From the NCBI RefSeq assembly GCF_025200925.1, contig NZ_CP104174.1, forward strand, positions 2,604,001-2,668,000: a stretch of DNA of 64,000 nucleotides, given 5' to 3'. The notes below the pieces were generated by a model that saw only the letters and a list, made by a program, of their open reading frames with translations, did not search any database and was not told where the DNA came from. Source of the DNA: Bradyrhizobium sp. CB1015. GTDB lineage: Bacteria > Pseudomonadota > Alphaproteobacteria > Rhizobiales > Xanthobacteraceae. The position numbers and the translations under genes were made by a program. Shown here piece by piece: positions 17,763-25,580 of the stretch; within the stretch, counting starts at the first letter, position 1, and every line of letters begins with the position of its first letter.

Positions 17763-18182
17763 ATGACGTCGCGCGCGGACAAGCTCGGCCGGATGGTCTC
17801 GCTGGTGAAGCTGCAGCTCCGGCTCTCGGAATGGCAGCTCGCGCAATTGCGGCAGCAGGAGCGCAGCCTGCAGGACGAGCAGGAATGGCTGGTCGGAGCC
17901 TTGAACGATGGAAAGCCGCCGGCGGGATCGTCGAACGAATCGATCGCGCGGCGTCTCAACAGGACGAGCGTCGGCGCCTGCGCGGTGCAGGCGCAGGCCG
18001 CGCAGCAGCTCGACCAGGTTCGCCGCGAGACCCGCCGCGTGAGACAGCTCGAGGAGGTCGCCAAGTCCGCGCTCGCCAACAAGCTTCGCGATGCCGAGAA
18101 GCGCTCGCTCGAGGAAATGACGGGAACGAGCCTTACCGTGGGCGCGTGGACGCCACAGCCAGCCAACCGGAACAAGACATGA
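17763..18182 (+). CDS. FliJ-like coiled-coil protein
   Basis: A 139-residue, highly charged helical protein. Almost the whole length is predicted coiled coil by its heptad-like Leu/Gln/Arg pattern (LVKLQLRLSEWQLAQLRQQE, AAQQLDQVRRETRRVRQLEE). Its size and character fit FliJ, the export-ATPase stalk protein that in other bacteria links FliI to FlhA, and here it lies two genes after flhA. Direct sequence similarity to enteric FliJ is weak, so this is a call by shape and place. It starts 7 nt after fliR and overlaps the next gene (ATGA). Confidence 0.5.
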   Translation: MTSRADKLGRMVSLVKLQLRLSEWQLAQLRQQERSLQDEQEWLVGALNDGKPPAGSSNESIARRLNRTSVGACAVQAQAAQQLDQVRRETRRVRQLEEVAKSALANKLRDAEKRSLEEMTGTSLTVGAWTPQPANRNKT

Positions 18183-18661
18183 TCGTAACAGCGACGCCCG
18201 ACCTCATCCTCGACGTCCTCGAAGCCGCCGACCCCGTGACGCAGCGCGCCGCGACCGCGAAGCTCGACGCGCTGAAATCATCGGACGCCGATTTCGCCGC
18301 CACGTTGGAGGCGGAAGTCGGCAAGGCCAAAGCCGCGACTGCGGACCAGGCCGCGGCGAAGGTCGCCGAAGCGCGGTCGGGTGCGGTGAACGGGGCGCCG
18401 GTGCAGGTGATCAAGGCGCCGGCATCCGGCGAGGTTTATCGCAAGTTCGAAGCCTTCATCCTCCAGACCTTCGTCGAGACGATGTTGCCGAAGGAGTCGG
18501 AGGAGGTCTTCGGCAAGGGCACGGCTGGCGGCGTCTGGAAGTCGATGCTTGCAGAGCAGCTCGGCAACCAGCTGGCAAAGGGCAAGGGCGTCGGCATCGC
18601 CCGGCAGCTCGCCGCCGCACATCCGGTCGGACCGGACGCTGCGGGGAAGGCCGGATCATGA
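18179..18661 (+). CDS. flgJ: FlgJ/CheL-type rod-binding protein
   Basis: A 160-residue protein. The N-terminal part is alanine-rich and helical. The C-terminal part has the rod-binding pattern of the FlgJ N-terminal domain (FEAFILQTFVETMLP, GGVWKSMLAEQLGNQLA). Unlike enteric FlgJ it has no peptidoglycan hydrolase domain; the separate transglycosylase at 8876-9457 may supply that activity. It acts as a scaffold for rod assembly in the periplasm. It overlaps the preceding gene by 4 nt. Confidence 0.75.
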   Translation: MIVTATPDLILDVLEAADPVTQRAATAKLDALKSSDADFAATLEAEVGKAKAATADQAAAKVAEARSGAVNGAPVQVIKAPASGEVYRKFEAFILQTFVETMLPKESEEVFGKGTAGGVWKSMLAEQLGNQLAKGKGVGIARQLAAAHPVGPDAAGKAGS

Positions 18662-18700
18662 TCCGCGAACGGGTGACAGAAGTTGAGAGGTGAATTTGAA

Positions 18701-19213
18701 ATGCAGGCACAAGAAGGCGCGGTGGCCGTGGCGATGGACCAGGCGGTCGCGGACACCGAGATGATGACGACGGAAGCCGCAGCGGGCGATGCGCTGCTGC
18801 CCGTGCTGCTGCCGATCGGAGGTGGCGAGGCGATGGTCGACGCCGCGGACGCGGTGAGATCTGACGAGATGCGTGGCCTGCTGGCCGCAATCCGCCGGCT
18901 CGCGAGTATCGTCGAGGAGGAGACGACCGCACTCGCGACGGGCCAGAAGATCGATTTCGACGACTTCAGCGCGCGGAAGAGCCGAAGCATGCTCGAGTTC
19001 GTTCGCCTGATGCGGGCGCGAATGCACCTCGGCGGGGAGGTCGAGATCACCGGGGAGATTCAGCGGCTGCGCGAGAAGCTCGAACGGAATCGTTCCATTC
19101 TGGAAATGCACTACGACGCGGTCCGCGAGGTCGCGAGCATCATCGTCAAGGCGGTCAAGGACGCCGAGTCGGACGGCACCTATACCGGTCGCACAGCGCA
19201 GGACGGAAAATGA
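18701..19213 (+). CDS. FlgN-like flagellar chaperone
   Basis: A 170-residue protein with an acidic N-terminal third and a long helical C-terminal part (LLAAIRRLASIVEEETTALA, LREKLERNRSILEMHYDAVRE). The layout is that of FlgN, the export chaperone of the junction proteins FlgK and FlgL. I chose ATG 18701, preceded by AGAGGTGA; an in-frame TTG at 18683 is weaker. It overlaps the next gene by 4 nt. Confidence is moderate because FlgN is poorly conserved. Confidence 0.6.
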   Translation: MQAQEGAVAVAMDQAVADTEMMTTEAAAGDALLPVLLPIGGGEAMVDAADAVRSDEMRGLLAAIRRLASIVEEETTALATGQKIDFDDFSARKSRSMLEFVRLMRARMHLGGEVEITGEIQRLREKLERNRSILEMHYDAVREVASIIVKAVKDAESDGTYTGRTAQDGK

Positions 19214-19668
19214 TCAGACTGGTGCTGGCCGGGCTCTGGGTATGCATCCTCACGGCGGGCACGAGCTATGCCGTCGCCTATTGGAAGGAAAAGGGCAGCC
19301 TGCTGCCGGCGAAGGACGAATATCTCGAAGGGCTGCAATATCACAAGACGCGGGCGCTGAGCGTGCCGATGGTCGAGAACGGCAATGTGCAGGGCTACAT
19401 CGTCGCCCGCTTCGTCTACACCATGGAGGGGCGGACCATGCACCAGCTGAACGTTCCGCCGGAGCCGTTCGTGGTCGACGAGGCCTTCCGCAGGATCTAT
19501 GCCGACGACCGTCTCGACTTCAGGAAGCTCGCCCGTTACGACCTCGCCATCCTGACGACGGCCATCAAGCAGCGCGTCAACGAACGGATGCAGGGTGACA
19601 TCGTCCAGGACGTCCTGGTCGAGGACTTCAACTACGTCTCCAAGGAAGAATTCCAGCAGAAGCCGTAG
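19210..19668 (+). CDS. Membrane-anchored flagellar-cluster protein, possibly FliL-related
   Basis: A 152-residue protein with one N-terminal hydrophobic helix (about residues 3-26) and a small periplasmic domain. The C-terminal end (LTTAIKQRVNERMQGDIVQDVLVEDFNYVS, read as separate segments) resembles the end of FliL-type proteins, where an amphipathic helix precedes a final beta strand, but I cannot confirm homology. It is the last gene of the long flagellar run and overlaps the FlgN-like gene by 4 nt, so it is very likely co-expressed and involved in motor or basal-body function. Confidence 0.5.
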   Translation: MIRLVLAGLWVCILTAGTSYAVAYWKEKGSLLPAKDEYLEGLQYHKTRALSVPMVENGNVQGYIVARFVYTMEGRTMHQLNVPPEPFVVDEAFRRIYADDRLDFRKLARYDLAILTTAIKQRVNERMQGDIVQDVLVEDFNYVSKEEFQQKP

Positions 19669-19680
19669 TCTTTTCTACGG

Positions 19681-19721
19681 CCATCCTTCGAGACGCCGCT
19701 ACGCGGCTCCTTAGGATGAGG
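19681..19721. repeat. Palindromic intergenic repeat (CCATCCTTCGAGACG family), copy 1
   Basis: The unit starts CCATCCTTCGAGACGCC and ends CTCCTTAGGATGAGG, with an internal GCCGC/GCGGC hairpin. Related units lie at 56382-56422 and, inverted, at 56470-56514. I recall this family as very common between Bradyrhizobium genes. Confidence 0.7.
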
Positions 19722-19760
19722 ACAAGGAGGCCACATCCGAGGTCTCCGCCGCCAAAAGTG

Positions 19761-19797
19761 CAACGGCCTCCGCGAAGCTGCTTCGCAGAGGCCGTTG
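19761..19797. terminator. Bidirectional terminator between the flagellar operon and lafR
   Basis: CAACGGCCTC (19761-19770) pairs with GAGGCCGTTG (19788-19797), and the inner GCGAAG (19772-19777) with CTTCGC (19781-19786), with one C/A mismatch and a 3-nt loop. It sits between two convergent genes, 27 nt past the lafR stop on its strand and 92 nt past the plus-strand stop. Confidence 0.75.
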
Positions 19798-19824
19798 CCG
19801 GTTTCGTGGCGATGTCCTGCCGTG

Positions 19825-20595
19825 TCAGTTGCCGGCCGGGTATGCCGCCGGGACGGCCTGCGCCCTGTTCAGGAGGATGCCGACGTCGTCGAGCTCCTGC
19901 ACCGGCTCGTCGAGCGTTTCGCCTGCCGGGATGTCGAGGCGGTATCCGACGTAACGCCGGGCTACGATCGCATCGAAGCCGAGGCGGTCGCGGAGCTTCT
20001 TGCGCAGCTTGCTGACGTGGCTCTCGATCACGCTCTCGTCGAAGCTGGACTCGAAGATGCCGTAGACCGCGTTGAAGATCTGCGTCTTGGTGATCCACTT
20101 GCCGTGGTTGGCCACCATATATTCGAGGATGCGCAGTTCGCGGCGGGGCAGGGTGAGGGCGTGTCCCGCGATTTCGGGGTCACGGCCGTTGAAGAAGACC
20201 TGGATCCTGCTCTCGCAGGGCCTCGGCAGCTCGCCCACCCGGCGGCGCGCGATCGCGGCCGTTCGGGCGAGGATCTCGCGCAGGTGGATCGGCACGTGCA
20301 CGACGTCGTCCACGCCCGATTCGAACAGCTCCAGCGTGTTCTTGAGCATCTTCTGGCCGCTCATGGCGATGATGGGAGCCGATGAGCGCTTGCGCATCGC
20401 CCGCGGCAGGCTTCCGCGGGCGTCGCAATCCCCGAGGAGAAAGGCGTCCACCGCCGCCAGATCGGATTCGCTCGCAGATTGCAGCCAGTCCCAGAATTCT
20501 CCGGAGGAGAAGCCGATCGACGATACGCCTTCGCGAACGAGCCCTCCGACGTAGCTGTTCGCGACGCTCTCGCGATCATCAACGATAATATACAT
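19825..20595 (-). CDS. lafR: OmpR-type flagellar master regulator LafR/FtcR
   Basis: A 256-residue two-domain regulator. The N-terminal receiver-like domain starts MYIIVDDRES, as in FtcR of Brucella and LafR of Bradyrhizobium, which activate flagellar genes. The C-terminal OmpR-type winged helix spans about residues 125-225 (LPRRELRILEYMVANHGKWI, ESHVSKLRKKLRDRL, YVGYRLDIP). At the strand where the phosphoacceptor Asp is expected (VDAFLLGD) a Gly sits at residue 55, next to D56, so normal phosphorylation is doubtful. I chose the ATG at 20595 because the longer frame adds a non-conserved 30 residues. It is convergent with the flagellar operon. Confidence 0.85.
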   Translation of the reverse strand: MYIIVDDRESVANSYVGGLVREGVSSIGFSSGEFWDWLQSASESDLAAVDAFLLGDCDARGSLPRAMRKRSSAPIIAMSGQKMLKNTLELFESGVDDVVHVPIHLREILARTAAIARRRVGELPRPCESRIQVFFNGRDPEIAGHALTLPRRELRILEYMVANHGKWITKTQIFNAVYGIFESSFDESVIESHVSKLRKKLRDRLGFDAIVARRYVGYRLDIPAGETLDEPVQELDDVGILLNRAQAVPAAYPAGN

Positions 20596-21414
20596 CAGTC
20601 TTTCGCCCCTGTTTCGCACTTGTTGCGGCCGGTTGGTTGTTGTGATGCCCCGGCTCGGCAACGATGCTGTTTGACGACATTCCATCCCGCGAACCGTTGT
20701 TGTGGTTTCGATATTCGCGGGCAGCCCTACGCGTTCAGTGCCTGCGTCTCGCAGGCCTGTGACTTCAACTCGATACTGAAACGCTTACTGCGTGAGGCTC
20801 GGCGGGTGTCTTACTGATCACCTCGCGGAGCAGATTGAGAAACGACCTAGAACAGTGGCGCCAAGTTGCTCATCGCGTTCGAACACTGCTGAACTGTGTC
20901 GATCTCCTCGCCAACTGGCGAGAATCACTTGAGTAGGACCGTAACAATTGCCGATTTCCGATCAAGCGTGCGGAACAAAGCGATTGCTACACGCGCTTGA
21001 TGCTGTTGATTCGTGTCGGGTTGTTTCTTGATGTATTCGATCGCATCAGTTGATTTGGATACTGAACTAGTTTTGCATCGCGGTGGTTGTATGATTCCGC
21101 ATCCCCGTACAATTGCAGCCATTTTGGGTGGTGCTCCGGGTCACGCACATTGATGGGTTTTCAACCCCGGATTGACACTGGAACCCGCTTTTCCGCATGC
21201 GACAATTCGACTCACGTCTTCTCCGCGACTCCAGCTTGGTGAAATCTTGGCGAGTGTGTGTCTTTCGAGTCGCACTCTCGCCACGTGTATGACGCGATCG
21301 ACTCATGCGGCGTCGCATCGCGCGCGATGAAAAGCTTTCGACGCGCACGTTTCAGGCAAGCTTCGGCAAATAGCGTCACCGTTCGATAGACCGAACCGAA
21401 CGGAGCATTTGCAT
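20596..21414. other. 819-bp region without genes upstream of lafR
   Basis: This lies between the divergent lafR and the next plus-strand gene. Open frames here (up to 112 codons) look like chance. Two perfect inverted repeats are visible: GCCTGCG/CGCAGGC (20740-20756, 3-nt loop) and CTCGCCA/TGGCGAG (20907-20922, 2-nt gap). The stretch is less GC-rich than its neighbours. It probably holds the lafR promoter with a long leader, and may hide an unannotated small RNA, but nothing specific can be named. Confidence 0.4.
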
Positions 21415-22374
21415 ATGTTGTCCGATGGACAAGCTCGTCCCAACGCGACCGCGGATGCTTCCACTGCGGCGAAGCCGGCGCCGGAGGCGAGCGATACAAT
21501 GGACAACGCGGGGCGAACGCCCAAGCCTGCCGCGAGCGCAAAGCGTGTATCGGCTGCGGCGAGCGACGAGGCTCTCGCCAAGGAGGCCCTCGAGGGCTTG
21601 AAGCGCATTCGTGCCAAGGCACGCCTCGACAAGATGGCAATCCCGAAACCCGCGCCGGCCGTGATCAAGCCGGCCGTGATCGTGGCGAAGCCGCCGCCGC
21701 CTCGTCCGACATGGGTCGTGCCGCTCGCAACACTGGCGGTCGCTGCCATGTTGGTGGTCTGCGCCTGCACCGGCGTGATCGCCTATCTCACCACCCAGCC
21801 GGCGCCGAACAACGTTGCGGCCAATGCGGAGATCAGGCATCTGCGCGAGACCGTCGCGCAGCTGCGCAAGCAGGTGTCGGGCGTGTCTGAAAATCTCGAC
21901 GGCTTGCGCACCGCGGTCGACCAATCCAGCAAGGTCACGAACGATCGCTTCGGCAGGTTTGCCGAGAATCTGGACCGGATCGAGCGGGTGAGCTCGTCCT
22001 CGACGGCGAAGCTCGACAAGCTCGCTCAGGTGCAGGCCCAAGCCCAAGCACAGGCTCCCGCGCCGGCAACGGTGCAGACGCAGCCGGTGTCGCAAGGGCC
22101 GATGATGGCGGCGGTCGCCGCGCCCGAATTCACGGGATCGGTGCCTGCACCCGAGCGTGCATCGGCGCCGCGCAAGGCAATCAAGGGCTGGTCGGTCCGT
22201 CAGGCCTATGAGGGGATCGCGATCCTGCAAGGCCCGAACGGCGTCATCGAAGCCGTGCTGGGACAGCAGGTGCCCGGTCTTGGCCGCATCGAAGAGATCA
22301 GGAACGAGAACGGGCGTCTGGTGGTGGAAGCCAGCGGCGGCGTCATCTATTCGTCGCGCAAGGCGACGCCCTGA
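21415..22374 (+). CDS. Single-pass membrane protein with coiled coil and C-terminal beta domain, unknown function
   Basis: A 319-residue protein. Residues 1-90 are a charged, Ala/Lys/Pro-rich cytoplasmic region. A single membrane helix follows at about 101-127 (WVVPLATLAVAAMLVVCACT), then a periplasmic coiled coil (IRHLRETVAQLRKQVSGVSE), a Gln/Ala/Pro-rich linker with four QA repeats, and a folded end of about 60 residues (IKGWSVRQAYEGIAILQGPNG, VPGLGRIEEIRNENGRLVVE). That end resembles a domain I have seen in other Bradyrhizobium envelope proteins. The ATG at 21415 follows CGGAG; an in-frame TTG lies 6 nt upstream. No function is assigned. Confidence 0.75.
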   Translation: MLSDGQARPNATADASTAAKPAPEASDTMDNAGRTPKPAASAKRVSAAASDEALAKEALEGLKRIRAKARLDKMAIPKPAPAVIKPAVIVAKPPPPRPTWVVPLATLAVAAMLVVCACTGVIAYLTTQPAPNNVAANAEIRHLRETVAQLRKQVSGVSENLDGLRTAVDQSSKVTNDRFGRFAENLDRIERVSSSSTAKLDKLAQVQAQAQAQAPAPATVQTQPVSQGPMMAAVAAPEFTGSVPAPERASAPRKAIKGWSVRQAYEGIAILQGPNGVIEAVLGQQVPGLGRIEEIRNENGRLVVEASGGVIYSSRKATP

Positions 22375-22386
22375 TCGAGCGGCCGT

Positions 22387-22965
22387 CTATTGGCGGTGAT
22401 GCTCGAAGCTGGTGCAAAGCAGATCGACCTCCGCCTCGGCGATCGGCGCGCGAAACAGGCGGCAGCTGAACTCGACCGTCGTCTTGCTGTCGGTACCGGT
22501 GCGATCCTCCCGCAGGAAGATACACCGCTTGCAGGCGTCGGTATGGTGCCGCTGCTCGGCGGAATCGGAGTGGTCAAGCACGTGCCGGAACGTGTCGCGG
22601 AAGCGGATCTTGACCTCGTCATCGAGAACGGCGATCGCTTCGACAAGGACGTTGACTGGGTCGCGCACCAGGAACTTCTTGCCCTGATGGGTCACGCTCA
22701 ACGTCACCGATCGCTTGTCCGTGGCCGAGCGCTTCCGCTCGAGATAGCCGAGCCGCTCGAGCTCGCCGATGATGAACGAGGCGGTGCCGCGCGTGGTGCC
22801 GACGTAGCTCGCCAGCGCCGAGGGGGTTCGGGAAAACCGGTTGGCGCGGGAGAGGAAGCGCAGCGCCATCCATTCGCGGTCGCGCAAACCGTGCTTGGTG
22901 CCTTCGAACCACAGGATGCGTGCGGCCTGCTCCAACAGTTCAATCGATTCGCGCGCCAAATTCAT
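22387..22965 (-). CDS. MarR-family regulator with a four-cysteine C-terminal tail
   Basis: A 192-residue regulator. A MarR winged helix covers about residues 30-105 (PSALASYVGTTRGTASFIIGELERLGYLERK read in parts; DKRSVTLSVTHQG). The C-terminal tail is unusual for MarR: it holds all four cysteines of the protein (C145, C148, C168, C184), with C145 and C148 as CKRC after two His residues, a layout that could bind zinc or an iron-sulfur cluster or sense oxidants. It is convergent with the membrane protein gene (12 nt apart). A perfect palindrome lies 17 bp upstream of its start. Confidence 0.85.
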   Translation of the reverse strand: MNLARESIELLEQAARILWFEGTKHGLRDREWMALRFLSRANRFSRTPSALASYVGTTRGTASFIIGELERLGYLERKRSATDKRSVTLSVTHQGKKFLVRDPVNVLVEAIAVLDDEVKIRFRDTFRHVLDHSDSAEQRHHTDACKRCIFLREDRTGTDSKTTVEFSCRLFRAPIAEAEVDLLCTSFEHHRQ

Positions 22966-22981
22966 TTCAGTTCCAGGTCGG

Positions 22982-22993
22982 ATAAACGTTTAT
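22982..22993. promoter_or_regulatory. Perfect palindrome, candidate MarR operator
   Basis: ATAAACGTTTAT is a perfect 12-bp palindrome in an otherwise GC-rich stretch, 17 bp before the marR start codon. MarR proteins usually bind short palindromes near their own promoter, so autoregulation is likely. Confidence 0.5.
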
Positions 22994-23578
22994 TCAATTG
23001 AGCCTTGGGCAGCGCAATCGGGGCGGACGGGAATGAACCCGCTTGCGCTCCGTGGTCCGTTGCCGGCGGCGTCGCGCGTCGCGGGAAGAAGCCTCTGCGT
23101 TTCCGAAGATGGAACTTCCGGCCGTGGAACTAGGGTGTCACAAAGAAAGACCGGGTAAATCGCGCGGCCGAGATCCTTCGAAAATTTCAATCAAATGACG
23201 ACGGTTCGCACGTGAATTGGTGATGACGCACGATGCGTAAGCAAGATGATGTGTCACCATCGTCACTGCGACTGCCATTTGTTGCGGCATGGACTGTCGG
23301 GTGCGCGCACAGGTGCATTCTCTGCAGCGCCAGGAGGCTTGGCGGGCAGGGAAAGAACCATTCTTTTCGGTTAATGGATGTTGCGATGCAGTGCAGCTAG
23401 ACGGTTAAGTCCGACACACAATCGGGCTCCGGCGGACGGCGGACACCGGTGTTCGCCAACGAAGGGATGAGGCCGTGAGCCGCGTCCTCGCAGGCTGGTG
23501 AGTTGCCTTTGTCCCGCAATTATTGGCGAATGCGGCGCCCGAGGGGCATCAGCATGGGAATCAGGAATGGGAAGATCG
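22994..23578. other. Intergenic region, no gene seen
   Basis: 585 bp between the divergent marR and the hydrolase gene. Short open frames look like chance. No tRNA, terminator or clear promoter is visible to me. It must carry the promoter of the downstream hydrolase gene and may carry further MarR sites. Confidence 0.4.
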
Positions 23579-24466
23579 ATGAGCTTTGAAACCAGCATAA
23601 CATCCGACGTCATTGGACTGACGAAAGTCGCCCCGCTCTCGCGGCGCGGGTTCATGAGCGCGACCGCGGCCGTCGCCGCTGGCTACACGCTCGCGGCAGG
23701 TCCGGTCCGGGCCGACATCATCACGACGGATATCAGCGGCCTCCAAGCCGGCGATGCCAAGGTCAAGGTCGGCTCCGAGGAGATGCCCGCTTATTTCGCC
23801 CGCCCGGCCGGCAACACCAAGGCGCCGGTGATCATCGTGGCGATGGAGATCTTCGGCCTGCACGAATACATCAGGGACGTGACGCGGCGCCTCGCCAAGC
23901 TCGGCGCGTTCGCGGTCGCGCCCGATTATTATTTCCGCAAGGGCGTCGACCTGACCAAGGTCGCGGATGTCAAGGAGCTGCTGCCGGTGGTGAATGCAAA
24001 GCCGGACGCGGAGCTGTTGTCGGATCTGGACGCGACGGTCGCCTGGGCAGGATCGCAAAGCGGTGACGCAACGCGGCTCGGCATCATCGGCTTCTGCCGG
24101 GGCGGCCGCACGGTCTGGGAATATGCCGCCCACAGCGGTGCGCTCAAGGCGGGCGTTGCCTTCTACGGGACCTTGGTCGATCCTGCCAACCCGTTGTTGC
24201 CGAAGAGCCCGCTGCAGCTCGCGCCCGAGATGAAGGCGCCGGTGCTCGGCCTCTACGGTGGCGCCGATACCGGCATTCCCGTCGCCCAGGTCGAGCAGAT
24301 GAAGGCAGCGCTCGAGCAGAGCAAGAAGCCGGCCGACTTCAAGATCTACCCCGAAGCGCCGCACGGCTTCCATGCCGACTATCGCGGCAGCTACCGCAAG
24401 GACGCCGCGGAAGATGCCTGGAAGCAGGCAGAGGCCTGGTTCAAGAAATACGGCGTGTTGAGCTGA
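23579..24466 (+). CDS. Tat-exported dienelactone hydrolase-family protein
   Basis: A 295-residue alpha/beta hydrolase. The N-terminus has a twin-arginine signal (SRRGFMSATAAVAAGY), so export by Tat is likely, with cleavage near residue 47. The triad of the dienelactone hydrolase family is visible: C173 in GFCRGG, D230 in GGADTG and H262 in PHGFH. Classical dienelactone hydrolase opens lactones in chlorocatechol breakdown, but most exported relatives have unknown substrates. I chose ATG 23579 after GGGAAGA; ATG 23567 would add 4 residues. A terminator follows, so it is a single-gene unit. Confidence 0.88.
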   Translation: MSFETSITSDVIGLTKVAPLSRRGFMSATAAVAAGYTLAAGPVRADIITTDISGLQAGDAKVKVGSEEMPAYFARPAGNTKAPVIIVAMEIFGLHEYIRDVTRRLAKLGAFAVAPDYYFRKGVDLTKVADVKELLPVVNAKPDAELLSDLDATVAWAGSQSGDATRLGIIGFCRGGRTVWEYAAHSGALKAGVAFYGTLVDPANPLLPKSPLQLAPEMKAPVLGLYGGADTGIPVAQVEQMKAALEQSKKPADFKIYPEAPHGFHADYRGSYRKDAAEDAWKQAEAWFKKYGVLS

Positions 24467-24478
24467 CGCATGGTTTCG

Positions 24479-24505
24479 AAGGGCGGTCCGAGCGGCCGCC
24501 CTTTT
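24479..24505 (+). terminator. Intrinsic terminator after the hydrolase gene
   Basis: AAGGGCGG (24479-24486) and CCGCCCTT (24496-24503) pair, with a 9-nt loop, followed by TTGATTT. It starts 13 nt after the stop codon. Confidence 0.8.
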
Positions 24506-24576
24506 GATTTCGGCGCGGACCGCACAGGGACGAAGTCAAGCGCGGCATGTCTGGTAGGAATGGGAGCGCAGGAACC

Positions 24577-25425
24577 CTATCGACCTTCGCCTGCGCGCCA
24601 CAACGCGTCGAGGCCATGCCGGTAGGTGGGGTGGGCCAGCGTGACGCCGAGTTCGCGCTTCAATTTTGCATTGGAGACCCGCGCGCTGCTGGCATAGAAG
24701 CTGCGCGCCATCGCCGACATCTCGGCGGTGGCAAACGCCTCTTCAGGCGGTGGTGACACGCCCAACAGCTTCGCGGCATAGGCGATCACGTCCTGCGGCG
24801 GCGCGGGCTCGTCGTCGCAGATGTTCCAGGTGCCGCCGCGCCCGTGCTGGATCGCGGCCATGATCGCGCTCGCGATGTCATCGACGTGGATGCGATTGAA
24901 GATCTGTCCCGGCTTGATGATGCGCCTCGCCGTTCCCGCGCGCAGCGCCGCCAGCGCGTTGCGGCCGGGACCGTAGATGCCCGCAATCCTGAGGATCGCC
25001 GCATCGCCGTCCGTCGCATCCGTCCAGGCCTGCTCCGCTGCGATCCGCACGCGCGTGCGGTCGAGGACGGCCTGCGGCGGCGTGCTCTCGTCGACCCAGC
25101 TGCCTGCGTAATCACCGTACACCCCGATGGTGGAGAGATAGACGACCTTGCGGCGGCTTCCCTTGAGCACGCCGCCGAACGCCGCGATTGCGGGATCGCC
25201 GGTACTGCCGGGCGGGATCGAGACCAGGAGGACGTCGGAATCGCGAACCCGTTCGACCGTCTCGCGCGACGGATCGCTGCCGGAAAACGGATGCACCTCG
25301 ATGCCGGCGAGATCGTTGCGCTGCGCGGGATCGCGCACGGTGCCGGCGACATGCGAGAAGCTGTCGCCGTGCTTGCGGACGAAATGCCGGGCACTGTAGC
25401 CGAGGCCGAGGATGAAGAGCCGCAT
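24577..25425 (-). CDS. NAD(P)-binding epimerase-like protein (extended SDR)
   Basis: A 282-residue protein with an N-terminal Rossmann fold (MRLFILGLGYSARHF) and the pattern of nucleoside-diphosphate-sugar epimerase relatives (VVYLSTIGVYGDYAG, RIAGIYGPGRNAL, FNRIHVDDIASAIMAA). The canonical catalytic YxxxK is not evident in its usual place, and the Tyr of GVYG may serve, so the enzymatic activity is uncertain. I chose ATG 25425 after GGGAG; a longer frame adds 19 residues that do not belong to the fold. Upstream and on the other strand lies a HAD hydrolase gene 155 bp away. Confidence 0.82.
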   Translation of the reverse strand: MRLFILGLGYSARHFVRKHGDSFSHVAGTVRDPAQRNDLAGIEVHPFSGSDPSRETVERVRDSDVLLVSIPPGSTGDPAIAAFGGVLKGSRRKVVYLSTIGVYGDYAGSWVDESTPPQAVLDRTRVRIAAEQAWTDATDGDAAILRIAGIYGPGRNALAALRAGTARRIIKPGQIFNRIHVDDIASAIMAAIQHGRGGTWNICDDEPAPPQDVIAYAAKLLGVSPPPEEAFATAEMSAMARSFYASSARVSNAKLKRELGVTLAHPTYRHGLDALWRAGEGR

Positions 25426-25580
25426 GCGTCTCCCGTGCAGGTCGAAGGTTCCCGTTCGCGCGGTCGTGCGCAGTTCGCTCATAAGAGATTTTTGGGTCCG
25501 GCAAAAGATATTGCGATTTGTCTCGTCCCCCGCCGCGGTCGATGCTCGCTTCTTGCAGCATCGGAAGGGAGGTATCGATC

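Noticed and set aside
20925..21348. Minus-strand frames of 65 and 93 codons in the gene-free region upstream of lafR
   Set aside because: No ribosome site, biased composition, no recognisable fold; treated as chance frames.
22990..23655. Short frames between marR and the hydrolase gene (66 and 94 codons)
   Set aside because: No coding-like codon pattern or ribosome site; one overlaps the start of the hydrolase gene.
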